A program made the position numbers and the translations under genes. Under the pieces are notes generated by a model. The model searched no databases. It had not been told where the DNA came from and was given only the letters and a program-made list of their open reading frames with translations. Source: Clostridium aceticum (GTDB lineage Bacteria > Bacillota > Clostridia > Peptostreptococcales > Natronincolaceae). From it: 64,000 nucleotides of DNA. Shown piece by piece: positions 43,309 to 51,498 of this stretch. The stretch covers positions 3,463,418-3,527,417 of the forward strand of contig NZ_CP009687.1 of the NCBI RefSeq assembly GCF_001042715.1, in the 5' to 3' direction. Position 1 is the stretch's first letter; every line of letters begins with the position of its first letter.

Positions 43309-45498
43309 TTAAACATTTTGCTGAAATACTTTCATCTCTTTAACATACTTCAACAATCTCATAGCAATCTCAAATAGTAAAATATAGATTACACCTACTA
43401 CAATCCCAAATACTAATGAGTAAAAGGTTCTTGCTGCAGACAGGTATACTGGCGTTCTTAAATGGCTGAAGGTATTTACAATTGAGGTTTGTCCTATCAT
43501 AGCAACTAATCCTGCTAAAAATGCTAAAGACTTCATTTTATTCTTTGCAAAATATATTCCCATCATCAAAACAGGAAACCCTATAAGAAATTCTTTGTTT
43601 CTAGGTCTAGCTAACAAGTTTTCTTCCAATACATTTCTGAAGATTAGTTCCATTGTAGAAGCTTGAATATTACTTTCATGGCCGGTTCTAGCTAAATAAA
43701 TATATCCTGCCCCTAAAAAAAGCATTGCAAAAATAACATAAATAATCTTTATATCCTCAAATAAAAAGTTTTTTATATCTTCATACTTCAATGAAGGTTG
43801 TTGATCTTTGTTGTTTTTTCTTTTATAGCCGAAATAAGAAGCATAAATTACAACATAAGCAACCATTGGAATCATCTGACCTATTTTTACCCCTCTAAAG
43901 ATATCCATCTCTAGTAAATACTCAATATGCGATAAAATTGCAGCTACAAATAATGCTCCCAAAAAGGATATAGCAGAAACAATCACTAAGCCCTTAATAG
44001 CATAAAGAATTTGTTGATGTAGTTTGGTAGTTTTTTCTTCTTTATATACATAGTGAAAACATCTATTGCAAAAATATACCATTGCTAGAGATGGAAATAC
44101 CATCGCTGCCCATAATGCCATCATTTTATCTGCCAACATTGGTCTTACCAAAAAGGCAATAGGTACTAAAAGCAAACCTATCACTAACAAACTATATTTA
44201 ACTTTTTTGTTTAATTTTAGTAAATAGGTAAGTAACAACATACTAGCGGCAACAATACCCCAACCCATTAAGGTTTGTTTCGCAATCCGCACCCTAATAG
44301 AAGGCATCCTACTGCTGCTTCCTAAAACCATACCATGACTTGCGATTCTTGTTTGAAACCTTTCAAACATTTTTTCATATTCATTGTAATCTGTAAGATA
44401 AATAAATTGATCATATCTTACCGTATATTTATCCTGCTTAATAGGTTTGAAAAAAATCAATCTTATATTTCTTTCTGTAACTGCTCTATATAAAGAATTT
44501 TCTATTTCTTCTGCACCTTCATAGTTATAATATTTAAATCTTTCCTGTATAAAAGGCCAAACTGAAAAAATTCTTACAGCATTATAATCTAAACTCCTAA
44601 CCATTAAGTCTAGACCATCTGGCTCTAAATGACCTCTTTGTACAAAAGACTCAACCAAACCTGCCTTTATATCATTTTCTATCATATATCTAGTTACTAA
44701 ATCATCTGCCACTGGATACCCTAACACCTCTCCACCACCAAAAATCAAAACTGATGGTTGCATTTCATAAGTTTCAAACTCTTGAAAAACAGTTTCTAGA
44801 TATTTTTCTGACATCCATGCTTTATAGGTATTTGGTCTTGGCAATACCTTTAATCCACTTTCTTTAACGGTGTTAATTTTATCAACATCAAAACCTAAGC
44901 CCACCTGCATTAGTTTAGAAGAATAGGGCTTATGCCTTTGCTGTGATACTTTCCTATTTGCATCAATTAAATGAAGACTTTGTTGGTATAAAGCTTCCTC
45001 GATTGTTCCCTTCATCACGATAGCAAAGGGAGCTTCCTGTGAAAGAATGTCAAAATATTCAGCATCATACCGCTCTGTTAGTCCTTGGTAGATAAAATCA
45101 AAAACCTCTTGGGTTCCTGTAGTAATAAAAACATCAAATTCGCTTATTTGCTTATAATCAATATACTCTGCTACTTCAGGAGAGTAGGTTTCCCTCCAGT
45201 TTCCCTGCTGCAACAGTTCCCACCCCATAAACACTTCTAATTGTTGATTTTGCATCATCAAAGACTCTAAATTTTCTTCTTGAAGTCCAACATATTCTAT
45301 ACCTAAACCATTAAATTTCCTAAACCACCAAGACAATGTTTCCTCCGATTGGTTAGCCATATCTTGAAATTCACTGTAATCTAATACTACCTCTACCACC
45401 TTGTTATCAGATTCAACATTGATTCTTGCACTTAAAGTAGTGGCTAAAGCAAATGTACTTATCAATAAAATTACTAGCAATATAGCATTTTTTTTCAT
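43309..45498 (-). CDS. DUF5693 family polytopic membrane protein
   Basis: The 729-residue protein has an N-terminal signal-anchor (about 4-24) and a large extracytoplasmic domain (about 25-410). A C-terminal block of roughly ten membrane helices follows. The outer domain has SEETLSWWFRKFNGLGIEYV and IFGGGEVLGYPVADDL. It matches the DUF5693 family, whose members usually sit next to csaB and tagA-type genes in Clostridia. This suggests a role in wall-polymer export or assembly; there is no known biochemistry. The start at 45498 is six bases after GAGGTG; the frame is open to 45507. Confidence 0.85.
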   Translation of the reverse strand: MKKNAILLVILLISTFALATTLSARINVESDNKVVEVVLDYSEFQDMANQSEETLSWWFRKFNGLGIEYVGLQEENLESLMMQNQQLEVFMGWELLQQGNWRETYSPEVAEYIDYKQISEFDVFITTGTQEVFDFIYQGLTERYDAEYFDILSQEAPFAIVMKGTIEEALYQQSLHLIDANRKVSQQRHKPYSSKLMQVGLGFDVDKINTVKESGLKVLPRPNTYKAWMSEKYLETVFQEFETYEMQPSVLIFGGGEVLGYPVADDLVTRYMIENDIKAGLVESFVQRGHLEPDGLDLMVRSLDYNAVRIFSVWPFIQERFKYYNYEGAEEIENSLYRAVTERNIRLIFFKPIKQDKYTVRYDQFIYLTDYNEYEKMFERFQTRIASHGMVLGSSSRMPSIRVRIAKQTLMGWGIVAASMLLLTYLLKLNKKVKYSLLVIGLLLVPIAFLVRPMLADKMMALWAAMVFPSLAMVYFCNRCFHYVYKEEKTTKLHQQILYAIKGLVIVSAISFLGALFVAAILSHIEYLLEMDIFRGVKIGQMIPMVAYVVIYASYFGYKRKNNKDQQPSLKYEDIKNFLFEDIKIIYVIFAMLFLGAGYIYLARTGHESNIQASTMELIFRNVLEENLLARPRNKEFLIGFPVLMMGIYFAKNKMKSLAFLAGLVAMIGQTSIVNTFSHLRTPVYLSAARTFYSLVFGIVVGVIYILLFEIAMRLLKYVKEMKVFQQNV

Positions 45499-45627
45499 CA
45501 GCAGCACCTCATCAACTTGTTTTTTACTAAATTACTTCATATACCATGATAGTACTTCTAGGGCTCTCTGTAAAGTAACTTTTTTATCCTGCAATTACAT
45601 ATTCATATTAGTTATATACTTAAAAAA

Positions 45628-45658
45628 AGACTTCCTAAATACATCTTTTGGGAAGTCT
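45628..45658 (-). terminator. Terminator after the 45703 gene
   Basis: AGACTTCC pairs with GGAAGTCT around a 15-base loop, followed by seven T residues on the minus strand. Confidence 0.88.
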
Positions 45659-45702
45659 AATCTTCATCTAAAAACTTTAAATAACTTGAGTTATGCTAAT
45701 AA

Positions 45703-46194
45703 CTATCTTTCTATTTTATAGCTGCCCCTCACCATCAAGACTACATGATCATTTGTGGCACGAACACCTCTGCCATCACTCTTTGGTACAATGTGTAAAT
45801 TATTAGCAAGGATTGCTTGGTTATTTTGAATGTCTCTTCCTACAGTTACATTTGCTAGACCACCGCTGGGACTGTCAATCGCCACCGCTGTTCCGCCTCT
45901 CAAAATAATTTCCGTACCTTCTTCAGCAATCAGCCTCTCGCCTGTCTTTAAAAAAACAATGTCTATTTTTGCTGTGTCCGAAGTTTGGTCACTTGGCTGC
46001 GGTTGAGGACTTGGGGAAGATGAAACTTTATCATCTATGTACACTCTTAATTGTTGTATTCTCTGTTCCACATAGGATAATGTAACAATAGGATCTTCAC
46101 TAGAGCCTGGCTCCTTACTGTTGGCATAGACAACTTGTCCAATAATTGCTAAAGCAATGATAAGCATGATTAAAGATACTGATGTTTTTTTCAC
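45703..46194 (-). CDS. Small secreted protein of unknown function
   Basis: The 163-residue protein has a signal peptide (cleavage near VYA-NS), a short helix (TLSYVEQRIQQLRVYIDDKV), a Ser/Pro/Gln linker and a beta-rich C-terminal half (KTGERLIAEEGTEIILRGGT, and the closing NDHVVLMVRGSYKI). Similar proteins are common in Clostridia but have no assigned role. The start is GTG at 46194, eight bases after GGGGG. It ends in its own terminator and lies between the mazEF and DUF5693 genes. Confidence 0.8.
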   Translation of the reverse strand: MKKTSVSLIMLIIALAIIGQVVYANSKEPGSSEDPIVTLSYVEQRIQQLRVYIDDKVSSSPSPQPQPSDQTSDTAKIDIVFLKTGERLIAEEGTEIILRGGTAVAIDSPSGGLANVTVGRDIQNNQAILANNLHIVPKSDGRGVRATNDHVVLMVRGSYKIER

Positions 46195-46320
46195 TTTTTC
46201 ATCCCCCTTGTTTATTCACTAAAAGTCATTGTTTTACTATTATACTATAGATTTTTCTGTAATGGAAGTTCTATAGCACCTTACCTTTCTCTTAAAAGGT
46301 GCTTAGTAAAGGGCATGTAA

Positions 46321-46351
46321 AAAGACTTAAGTCTTCGTTTCTTAAGTCTTT
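46321..46351 (-). terminator. Terminator overlapping the mazF stop
   Basis: AAAGACTTAAG pairs with CTTAAGTCTTT around a nine-base loop and ends in T residues on the minus strand. It includes part of the mazF stop codon. A second hairpin (AGCACCTT/AAGGTGCT) lies near 46275-46302. Confidence 0.8.
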
Positions 46352-46700
46352 AGAAGTCCACTAATCCTAGGCTAATTAAAAGTGCTTCACTCACCTTAAT
46401 CATCATTTCATCATCTAAGTGGCCTATTTTTTCTTCTAGTCTTCTCTTATCAATGGTTCTAATTTGCTCCAATAATATGACTGAATCCTTTGTTAATCCA
46501 TAATCTGAGGCCGCAATTTCTACATGGGTAGGGAGTTTTGCTTTGTTGATTTGAGATGTAATAGCAGCAATAATCACTGTAGGACTATACCGATTACCTA
46601 TATCATTTTGTACAACTAAAACAGGTCTAGTTCCTCCCTGCTCAGATCCTATAACAGGGCTTAAGTCTGCATAATATATGTCGCCTCTTTTTACAACCAA
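46350..46700 (-). CDS. mazF: MazF/NdoA (EndoA) endoribonuclease toxin
   Basis: The 116-residue toxin closely follows the Bacillus NdoA pattern: [20 protein letters not shown] at the start, [36 protein letters not shown] and [16 protein letters not shown]. It cuts single-stranded mRNA at a short motif, slowing growth under stress. The frame can be opened at GTG 46709, but that codon abuts CGGAG; TTG at 46700 stands ten bases away and matches the known N-terminus, so it is preferred. It lies just after the antitoxin gene. Confidence 0.93.
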   Translation of the reverse strand: MVVKRGDIYYADLSPVIGSEQGGTRPVLVVQNDIGNRYSPTVIIAAITSQINKAKLPTHVEIAASDYGLTKDSVILLEQIRTIDKRRLEEKIGHLDDEMMIKVSEALLISLGLVDF

Positions 46701-46701
46701 T

Positions 46702-46977
46702 TTACTCACACTCCGCTATTTCTGCCTCATAATCTTCTAGGGAGGATACATCTAGACTTAACCCTACCTCCGCCAATGTTAAATTTATTGAAGCCATTTC
46801 TTGATAGCCCTTTTTCATTTTCTCTCTTAATTTGACTTTGTTTTTTTCCCTTATATATAGTTTCATGGCTTCCCTGACAAATTCACTTCTATTTGTTTCT
46901 TCCATAGAAACTATATAATCCACTTCTTTAAGAAGACTTTCAGGAAGACTAATCATTATCCTTTTAGAATCAGCCAT
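46702..46977 (-). CDS. mazE: Ribbon-helix-helix antitoxin (MazE/EndoAI type)
   Basis: The 91-residue protein has a ribbon-helix-helix DNA-binding part at the N-terminus: [20 protein letters not shown] followed by [16 protein letters not shown]-terminal tail (about 55-91) should bind and block the toxin. It matches the EndoAI antitoxin of the alr-adjacent pair in Firmicutes. The start follows CGGAGG. A perfect nine-base inverted repeat overlapping the transcript start is a likely autorepression site. Confidence 0.9.
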   Translation of the reverse strand: MADSKRIMISLPESLLKEVDYIVSMEETNRSEFVREAMKLYIREKNKVKLREKMKKGYQEMASINLTLAEVGLSLDVSSLEDYEAEIAECE

Positions 46978-47031
46978 TTTGCACCTCCGGAACTTATCAA
47001 GAATTTTAATGGTATATACATATGTCGTCCA

Positions 47032-47087
47032 GTTTATATACCCTATCTATATAAACCATTATATATTATTTATTATAAGTGTGTCAA
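47032..47087 (-). promoter_or_regulatory. mazEF promoter and putative operator
   Basis: On the minus strand there is TTGACA (47082-47087), 18 bases, then TATAAT (47058-47063), both perfect. Immediately after the -10 box is GTTTATATA-N7-TATATAAAC (47032-47056), a perfect inverted repeat over the start site, as expected for a self-repressing antitoxin. Confidence 0.8.
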
Positions 47088-47130
47088 TGTTACTATAAAA
47101 TTATACAAGCACTAAAAAAAACATTCTATA

Positions 47131-48303
47131 CTATAATAACAAATGGTCTCTTATATAGACAGTGTTATTATTTTCCATATACAGTCTCGGTACTCTCTTT
47201 CCTACCATACATACAATCTCATAATTAATGGTTCCCAGTTTTTGAGCCACATCATCGATTGTATTGCCACTGCTTTGATCACTGCTAAATAAACATACCT
47301 CATCATCTCTATTTATATCTACACCTGTAGCATCCGCCATACATTGGTCCATGCAAATTCTGCCTACAATCGGGAGTTTTTTTCCCTTTACTGTAATTTC
47401 TGCCTTATGACTTAACATTCTTGTAAAACCATCGGCATAACCTATTGGCAAAGTAATGATTTTTCTTTCTCCTTTTGTTTTATAGGTTAATCCATAACTT
47501 ACTCCTCGATCAGAGGGCAGATGTTTTACGTGGGCAACTTTGCTCTTTAATTCCATGACTTGTCTTAGATGAACAGCTTCTTTATTTACTTCTGATGAAG
47601 GATATAAGCCATATAGCATGATACCAGCCCTGACCATATCTAGATTCATTTCTGGCAAATCGATGATAGCGGCACTATTAGACACATGTTTAATAGGAAT
47701 AGAACACCTTTCCTTTTCTAACCGATCCACCAAATACATAAATCTCTGAAACTGATGATAAGTAAAAGTTTTATCCTTCTCATCTGCGACAGCAAAATGA
47801 GTGAAAATACCTTCTATTTTTATGTTAGGCAGTTGAAAAATCTTTTTAATTTCCTTTACGGATTCTTCTTCTACTTGAAACCCTAACCTTCCCATCCCTG
47901 TATCAATCTTTAAGTGTAATACCAATTCTTTACCCTTTTTAAGTGCCAGCTGTGAGAAAGCAGCTGCCTGCTCATACGAGTAAATCGTTTGAATAATATT
48001 ATATTCCAATAAATCTTCTCCCTGAGTTTCTTTTGTATATCCCAATACCATCAAGGGGACCTGGTAACCTGCTCTTCTTAATTCTATAGCCTCTGATAAG
48101 GTAGCCACTGCCAGTCGATCAGCACCGTTTTCTAAAAGAGTTTTTGCAATCACAGTTGCCCCATGTCCATAACCGTCCGCCTTGATAACAGCACATACTA
48201 ACGTATCTTGTTTAACCACACGGCTAACTTCTTGAATATTATGCTTTAAGTTATCTAAATTAACTTCCGCCCACACAGGCCTTAATTTATCTTTTGTTAA
48301 CAT
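47131..48303 (-). CDS. alr: Alanine racemase
   Basis: The 390-residue PLP enzyme has the lysine in VCAVIKADGYGHGA near residue 41, LHLKIDTGMGRLGF near residue 130, catalytic Tyr in GVSYGLTYK near residue 268, and the PLP-phosphate region IGYADGFTR with GRICMDQCM. It makes D-alanine for peptidoglycan and affects spore germination. Start at ATG 48303 after GGAGG. The gene lies between gerS and mazEF, an order conserved in Clostridia and Bacilli. Confidence 0.95.
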   Translation of the reverse strand: MLTKDKLRPVWAEVNLDNLKHNIQEVSRVVKQDTLVCAVIKADGYGHGATVIAKTLLENGADRLAVATLSEAIELRRAGYQVPLMVLGYTKETQGEDLLEYNIIQTIYSYEQAAAFSQLALKKGKELVLHLKIDTGMGRLGFQVEEESVKEIKKIFQLPNIKIEGIFTHFAVADEKDKTFTYHQFQRFMYLVDRLEKERCSIPIKHVSNSAAIIDLPEMNLDMVRAGIMLYGLYPSSEVNKEAVHLRQVMELKSKVAHVKHLPSDRGVSYGLTYKTKGERKIITLPIGYADGFTRMLSHKAEITVKGKKLPIVGRICMDQCMADATGVDINRDDEVCLFSSDQSSGNTIDDVAQKLGTINYEIVCMVGKRVPRLYMENNNTVYIRDHLLL

Positions 48304-48340
48304 CTACCAATGCCTCCTAGTTTAGAGAGTAGTTATATAT

Positions 48341-48970
48341 TTACGGTCGAGATAAATGAAATAGTTCTTCCTCTAATACAGGGTTATAAATAAAATCTTC
48401 GTAATACACCCTAAAACGTATATTTCCTTTTCCATCATAGATATATAATTTTTGAGGTATCATCTCTATTTTATCTACCCATAGTTTTTGTTGACTAAAA
48501 TAATGGGTACCTCCTGGAATTGTTGCAGAGAATACAAAATACTCCCTTCCTTCTAACGTTTCTTTTTCGTAGATGGACTCCTTCGATGTCATATAATTCT
48601 TTAGAAAATGTCCTATGAACATCATCTGTTCTTGAGATTGGTTAAAATTATCTATCTTCCAAACTTGATTTATAGAAGGGTGATATACCCAAGCTGTTTT
48701 CCCATTATAGATTGTCAAGTTGCCCTGGAGTGTAGATGGCGCTGTCACTTCTAGCCTATATAGATTGGGGGCTTTAAAAGTTTGTTGAAAAATATATTCT
48801 ACTTCTTCTTTTCCATTGTCTATATAAATTTTAGCAGTGCACTGATAACTTTCTATACTACTAATCTTCTGCTGTGCTTTATAGTACATTTCTTCATCGG
48901 TAGGCTGTCGACAGGCACTTAGACAATAAATCGTCCCAATTATTATAAAGACAACCTTCCAATACTTCAT
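48341..48970 (-). CDS. gerS: GerS-like germination lipoprotein (LolA fold)
   Basis: The 209-residue precursor has a lipoprotein signal with lipobox LSAC near residue 20. The mature domain is LolA/LolB-like: KISSIESYQCTAKIYIDNG, FKAPNLYRLEVTAPSTLQG, GKTAWVYHPSINQVWKIDN. It fits GerS, the lipoprotein needed for cortex hydrolysis during Clostridioides difficile spore germination, which is also encoded beside alr. The start at 48970 follows AGGAGG by eight bases. The name rests on position and fold rather than close identity. Confidence 0.75.
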   Translation of the reverse strand: MKYWKVVFIIIGTIYCLSACRQPTDEEMYYKAQQKISSIESYQCTAKIYIDNGKEEVEYIFQQTFKAPNLYRLEVTAPSTLQGNLTIYNGKTAWVYHPSINQVWKIDNFNQSQEQMMFIGHFLKNYMTSKESIYEKETLEGREYFVFSATIPGGTHYFSQQKLWVDKIEMIPQKLYIYDGKGNIRFRVYYEDFIYNPVLEEELFHLSRP

Positions 48971-49003
48971 CAACACTTCCTCCTTCTGTTACATAAAGTA
49001 AAA

Positions 49004-49372
49004 TCATAAAGCTATAGCTTGAGCCACAGCGTAAAGTCTGCTGTGAGATATAGATATCCATATTTCCTTTATATCTTTACTATATGCAACTTTAAGAGCA
49101 TTATTATGCAATTTTATTAAGGGCTTTCCCAGTGCATCCTTCTTGACTTCAATATCACACCATGCTAATCCTCGAATTCCCGTACCTAGTGCCTTTACAG
49201 TTGCTTCCTTAGCAGCAAAAAAACCTGCAATGGTGGAGGGGTGATTACTTCTTTCTTCAAATAAAATTATTTCTTCCTGTGTAAACACTCTCTTTAAAAA
49301 TCTTGGGTTTCTCCTTACAGCCTCTTCAATACGATGAATTTCTATAATATCTATGCCTAATCCTTTAATCAT
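49004..49372 (-). CDS. acpS: Holo-[acyl-carrier-protein] synthase
   Basis: The 122-residue enzyme has the AcpS start MIKGLGIDIIEIHRIEEA with the metal-binding Asp, RVFTQEEI, and FFAAKEATVKALGTG near residue 53 supplying the key Glu. It attaches phosphopantetheine to acyl carrier protein. An ATG at 49381 abuts GGGGGAGG; the ATG at 49372 has workable spacing and the family-typical N-terminus. It precedes gerS and alr. Confidence 0.94.
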   Translation of the reverse strand: MIKGLGIDIIEIHRIEEAVRRNPRFLKRVFTQEEIILFEERSNHPSTIAGFFAAKEATVKALGTGIRGLAWCDIEVKKDALGKPLIKLHNNALKVAYSKDIKEIWISISHSRLYAVAQAIAL

Positions 49373-49393
49373 AGGTTCCATTCCTCCCCCACT

Positions 49394-50017
49394 TCAGTCT
49401 TCTATTGTGGTTGAATAATATAGGTCCAACTTTTCCATTTCTTCGTGCCCCATCATCATATGTAAAAAAGAGTATAGTACATCAATCCTTTGCTCTACTT
49501 CTAGTTTCTCATCTCTTAAATCTCCTAATTTTACTCTTAACCCTTCAATTTCTTTATTAATTCCTAATAGCTTGCTATCACTAACCTTGATATTTTTATA
49601 AGCAATCTTAACCGTTTCCTTTAACAAATGCAGGTTTGTTTCTTCAATATTTATACGATGCAGGTCTAAAGTCTCTGTAATGACATTAACCTCATCATTA
49701 ATCTTACTAATCTCTTCTTTGCAGTCTTCCAGTTCTTCTATAACATTTTCCTGTCCCTGCGTATTTAGCAAATCGGATAAATGCAAGATTTTGTTCATTA
49801 ATTTCTTTTTGTTTTGTTCCAGAATACTTAGTTGCTTTACTAATAGTTTTTCTTTATCCACTAAGTCCTCTAACTTCTTTGCTGCCATCTGTATGGTTCT
49901 AGTCCTGTTACTTTCCATAATTTGCTTCCATTGTTTATCTTTTATTAAGATAGGTATACGATTTTTCTTAATGATTTTTTCATCTATGTTAATATTTACA
50001 GTTTTTTTAAAAAACAT
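49394..50017 (-). CDS. Coiled-coil protein of unknown function
   Basis: The 207-residue protein is mostly long helices with heptad-like Leu/Ile spacing (about 35-180), Lys- and Glu-rich, with no signal peptide or membrane helix. ILIKDKQWKQIMESNRTRTI is the most distinctive stretch. The start at 50017 follows AAGAGG; a longer frame to 50044 exists. It is 21 bases upstream of acpS in the same direction and is likely co-transcribed. No named family was recognised. Confidence 0.7.
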   Translation of the reverse strand: MFFKKTVNINIDEKIIKKNRIPILIKDKQWKQIMESNRTRTIQMAAKKLEDLVDKEKLLVKQLSILEQNKKKLMNKILHLSDLLNTQGQENVIEELEDCKEEISKINDEVNVITETLDLHRINIEETNLHLLKETVKIAYKNIKVSDSKLLGINKEIEGLRVKLGDLRDEKLEVEQRIDVLYSFLHMMMGHEEMEKLDLYYSTTIED

Positions 50018-50057
50018 GACAATCCTCTTTTCTGGTAGAATCATTCTAAGTTTATAT

Positions 50058-50178
50058 CATCGATGTCAACTCAATACAATTATTTCCAAAATTTCCTCGA
50101 ACTGTCATACTGGGCGTAGCGAAGGATCTTGGAATAACGAAGGATGACAAATTATGGTTTAAGCTAACGGTAATGAAG
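50058..50178 (-). repeat. Interspersed repeat, copy E (reverse orientation)
   Basis: Begins GATGTCAACTCAATACAATT, with GTAGCGAAGGATCTTGGAAT in the middle, and ends AAATTATGGTTTAAGCTAAC then GGTAATGAAG. Same layout as copy D. It lies between the divergent coiled-coil and lipoprotein genes. Confidence 0.75.
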
Positions 50179-50182
50179 TTTA

Positions 50183-50272
50183 TATAGACATACGCTCATA
50201 AATTTTAATATACTAAGAACTGCATTTGCAGCCCGCAGTTTTGGGCGAAACCATAGACCGTGTATATTAAAA
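50183..50272 (+). other. Large stem-loop with mutually exclusive inner helices
   Basis: TTTTAATATAC (50203-50213) pairs perfectly with GTATATTAAAA (50262-50272). Inside, AACTGC can pair with GCAGTT, or instead CTGC with GCAG plus GCCC with GGGC. It lies about 190 bases before the lipoprotein gene. It may be a regulatory RNA, attenuator or mobile remnant; no known class was recognised. The remaining 50273-50460 shows no gene. Confidence 0.35.
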
Positions 50273-50460
50273 CTTAGTTTTAAAAAAGTATATCTATATT
50301 TCTGTATTATAGTTTTATTCGGTATTTTCTCATAGATTCCTTCTAGTTCCTTAGTAGGATTTTACTAACCTTTATTTGTTTTTTTGATTTGTACAACTTC
50401 TCTATGATTTTTTTGTTATGTTTTATAGGATTATGGAAAAAATACTGAAGAGGTGATACA

Positions 50461-51450
50461 ATGACGAAGAAAAACTCTATAAGAAAATTTTATCTCTTAT
50501 TATTAATATTGTCGATACTCATTATGTCTTTATCAGCTTGTAATATCAACCCCCAACGACCACAACAAAAAGAAGGTCAAAATAAGCCTCCCGAAGTTCC
50601 AACGGTATTAGATGAAATGTATACACAAATCCTAACGCTTATGTATGATATTGACTCTATTGAAGGTATACAAGTAGCGATTTCTGAGAAAGAAGCTCAA
50701 GAACCTCCATCCGATGGAGAGGCCCAAATTCAACTAGAAACAGAAGGAGGTCTAGAAACAGAGGCAAAGATAGAACAACCTCCAGGTAGTGATGAAGTAG
50801 GCGGTGAAGATATCACAAGGTTTATTGAGAAAACTACAGTGCTCATTCCTCTACTAGAAGAAGAGGATATAGAAGGTGCCACTGCTGAAATCGAAGGCCC
50901 TCCTGAAGAAATAGAAGAAATTTGGTTTCAGATAAATGATCAAGTCCAAAACCTGCATAGAAAATGGAATGTACTGGAAGCGGATTTGCGAGATGTTAAT
51001 GCCCCACAAGATCAAATTGAAGCCTTTGAACACACTTTAACAACAGCTTCCTTAGAAGTAATGGAGGAAAAAGCTATAGAAAGTCTTCTTTCTCTTAATG
51101 AGCTTACTATGTATCTGGCTGATTTTAGAAATGCTTTTACATCTAAGGTTCCAGGTCAAGTCTTCAAAATAAGATATCATATTCGTCATAGTCTCCTTCA
51201 TGCGTCTATTGATGAGTATGGTCAAGCGCAAGAACATATTGATAAGGTGAAGGAAATAAAGAATGGATTACAGGCAGAGTTATTGGAGAAAGGTGCTGCT
51301 CAAGATCTTCAGAAGTTTGACCTTTCTATTGAAGATTTAGAAAATCAAATAAAGCTACAGAATTTTAACTTAGTACGAACAGACGGTGCTATTGTTTTAA
51401 AAAATACTGCTCTTATGGAAGATACTTATAAAAGTCATGTAGAAGAATAA
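50461..51450 (+). CDS. Lipoprotein of unknown function
   Basis: The 329-residue precursor has a lipoprotein signal with lipobox SLSAC near residue 27. An acidic, Pro/Glu-rich low-complexity stretch follows (about 80-160), and the rest is mainly helical (HIRHSLLHASIDEYGQAQEH near residue 240). No catalytic motif was seen. It starts at ATG 50461 after AAGAGGTG. It is one of three plus-strand genes, stands alone, and ends in a terminator shared with the Mrp operon. An envelope role is likely from the lipoprotein signal only. Confidence 0.78.
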   Translation: MTKKNSIRKFYLLLLILSILIMSLSACNINPQRPQQKEGQNKPPEVPTVLDEMYTQILTLMYDIDSIEGIQVAISEKEAQEPPSDGEAQIQLETEGGLETEAKIEQPPGSDEVGGEDITRFIEKTTVLIPLLEEEDIEGATAEIEGPPEEIEEIWFQINDQVQNLHRKWNVLEADLRDVNAPQDQIEAFEHTLTTASLEVMEEKAIESLLSLNELTMYLADFRNAFTSKVPGQVFKIRYHIRHSLLHASIDEYGQAQEHIDKVKEIKNGLQAELLEKGAAQDLQKFDLSIEDLENQIKLQNFNLVRTDGAIVLKNTALMEDTYKSHVEE

Positions 51451-51477
51451 ATAGAGCCACTGCAAGTGGCTCTATTT
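51449..51477. terminator. Bidirectional terminator, lipoprotein and Mrp operon
   Basis: AAATAGAGCCACT pairs perfectly with AGTGGCTCTATTT (13 pairs, GCA loop). It starts within the lipoprotein stop codon and lies 22 bases past the end of the convergent Mrp operon. Confidence 0.92.
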
Positions 51478-51498
51478 ATTCTATAGTTTTTTATCTAA

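Noticed and set aside
49680-50147. 155-residue plus-strand frame opposite the coiled-coil gene
   Set aside because: Low-complexity Ser/Phe/Leu antisense of a helical protein, running into repeat copy E.
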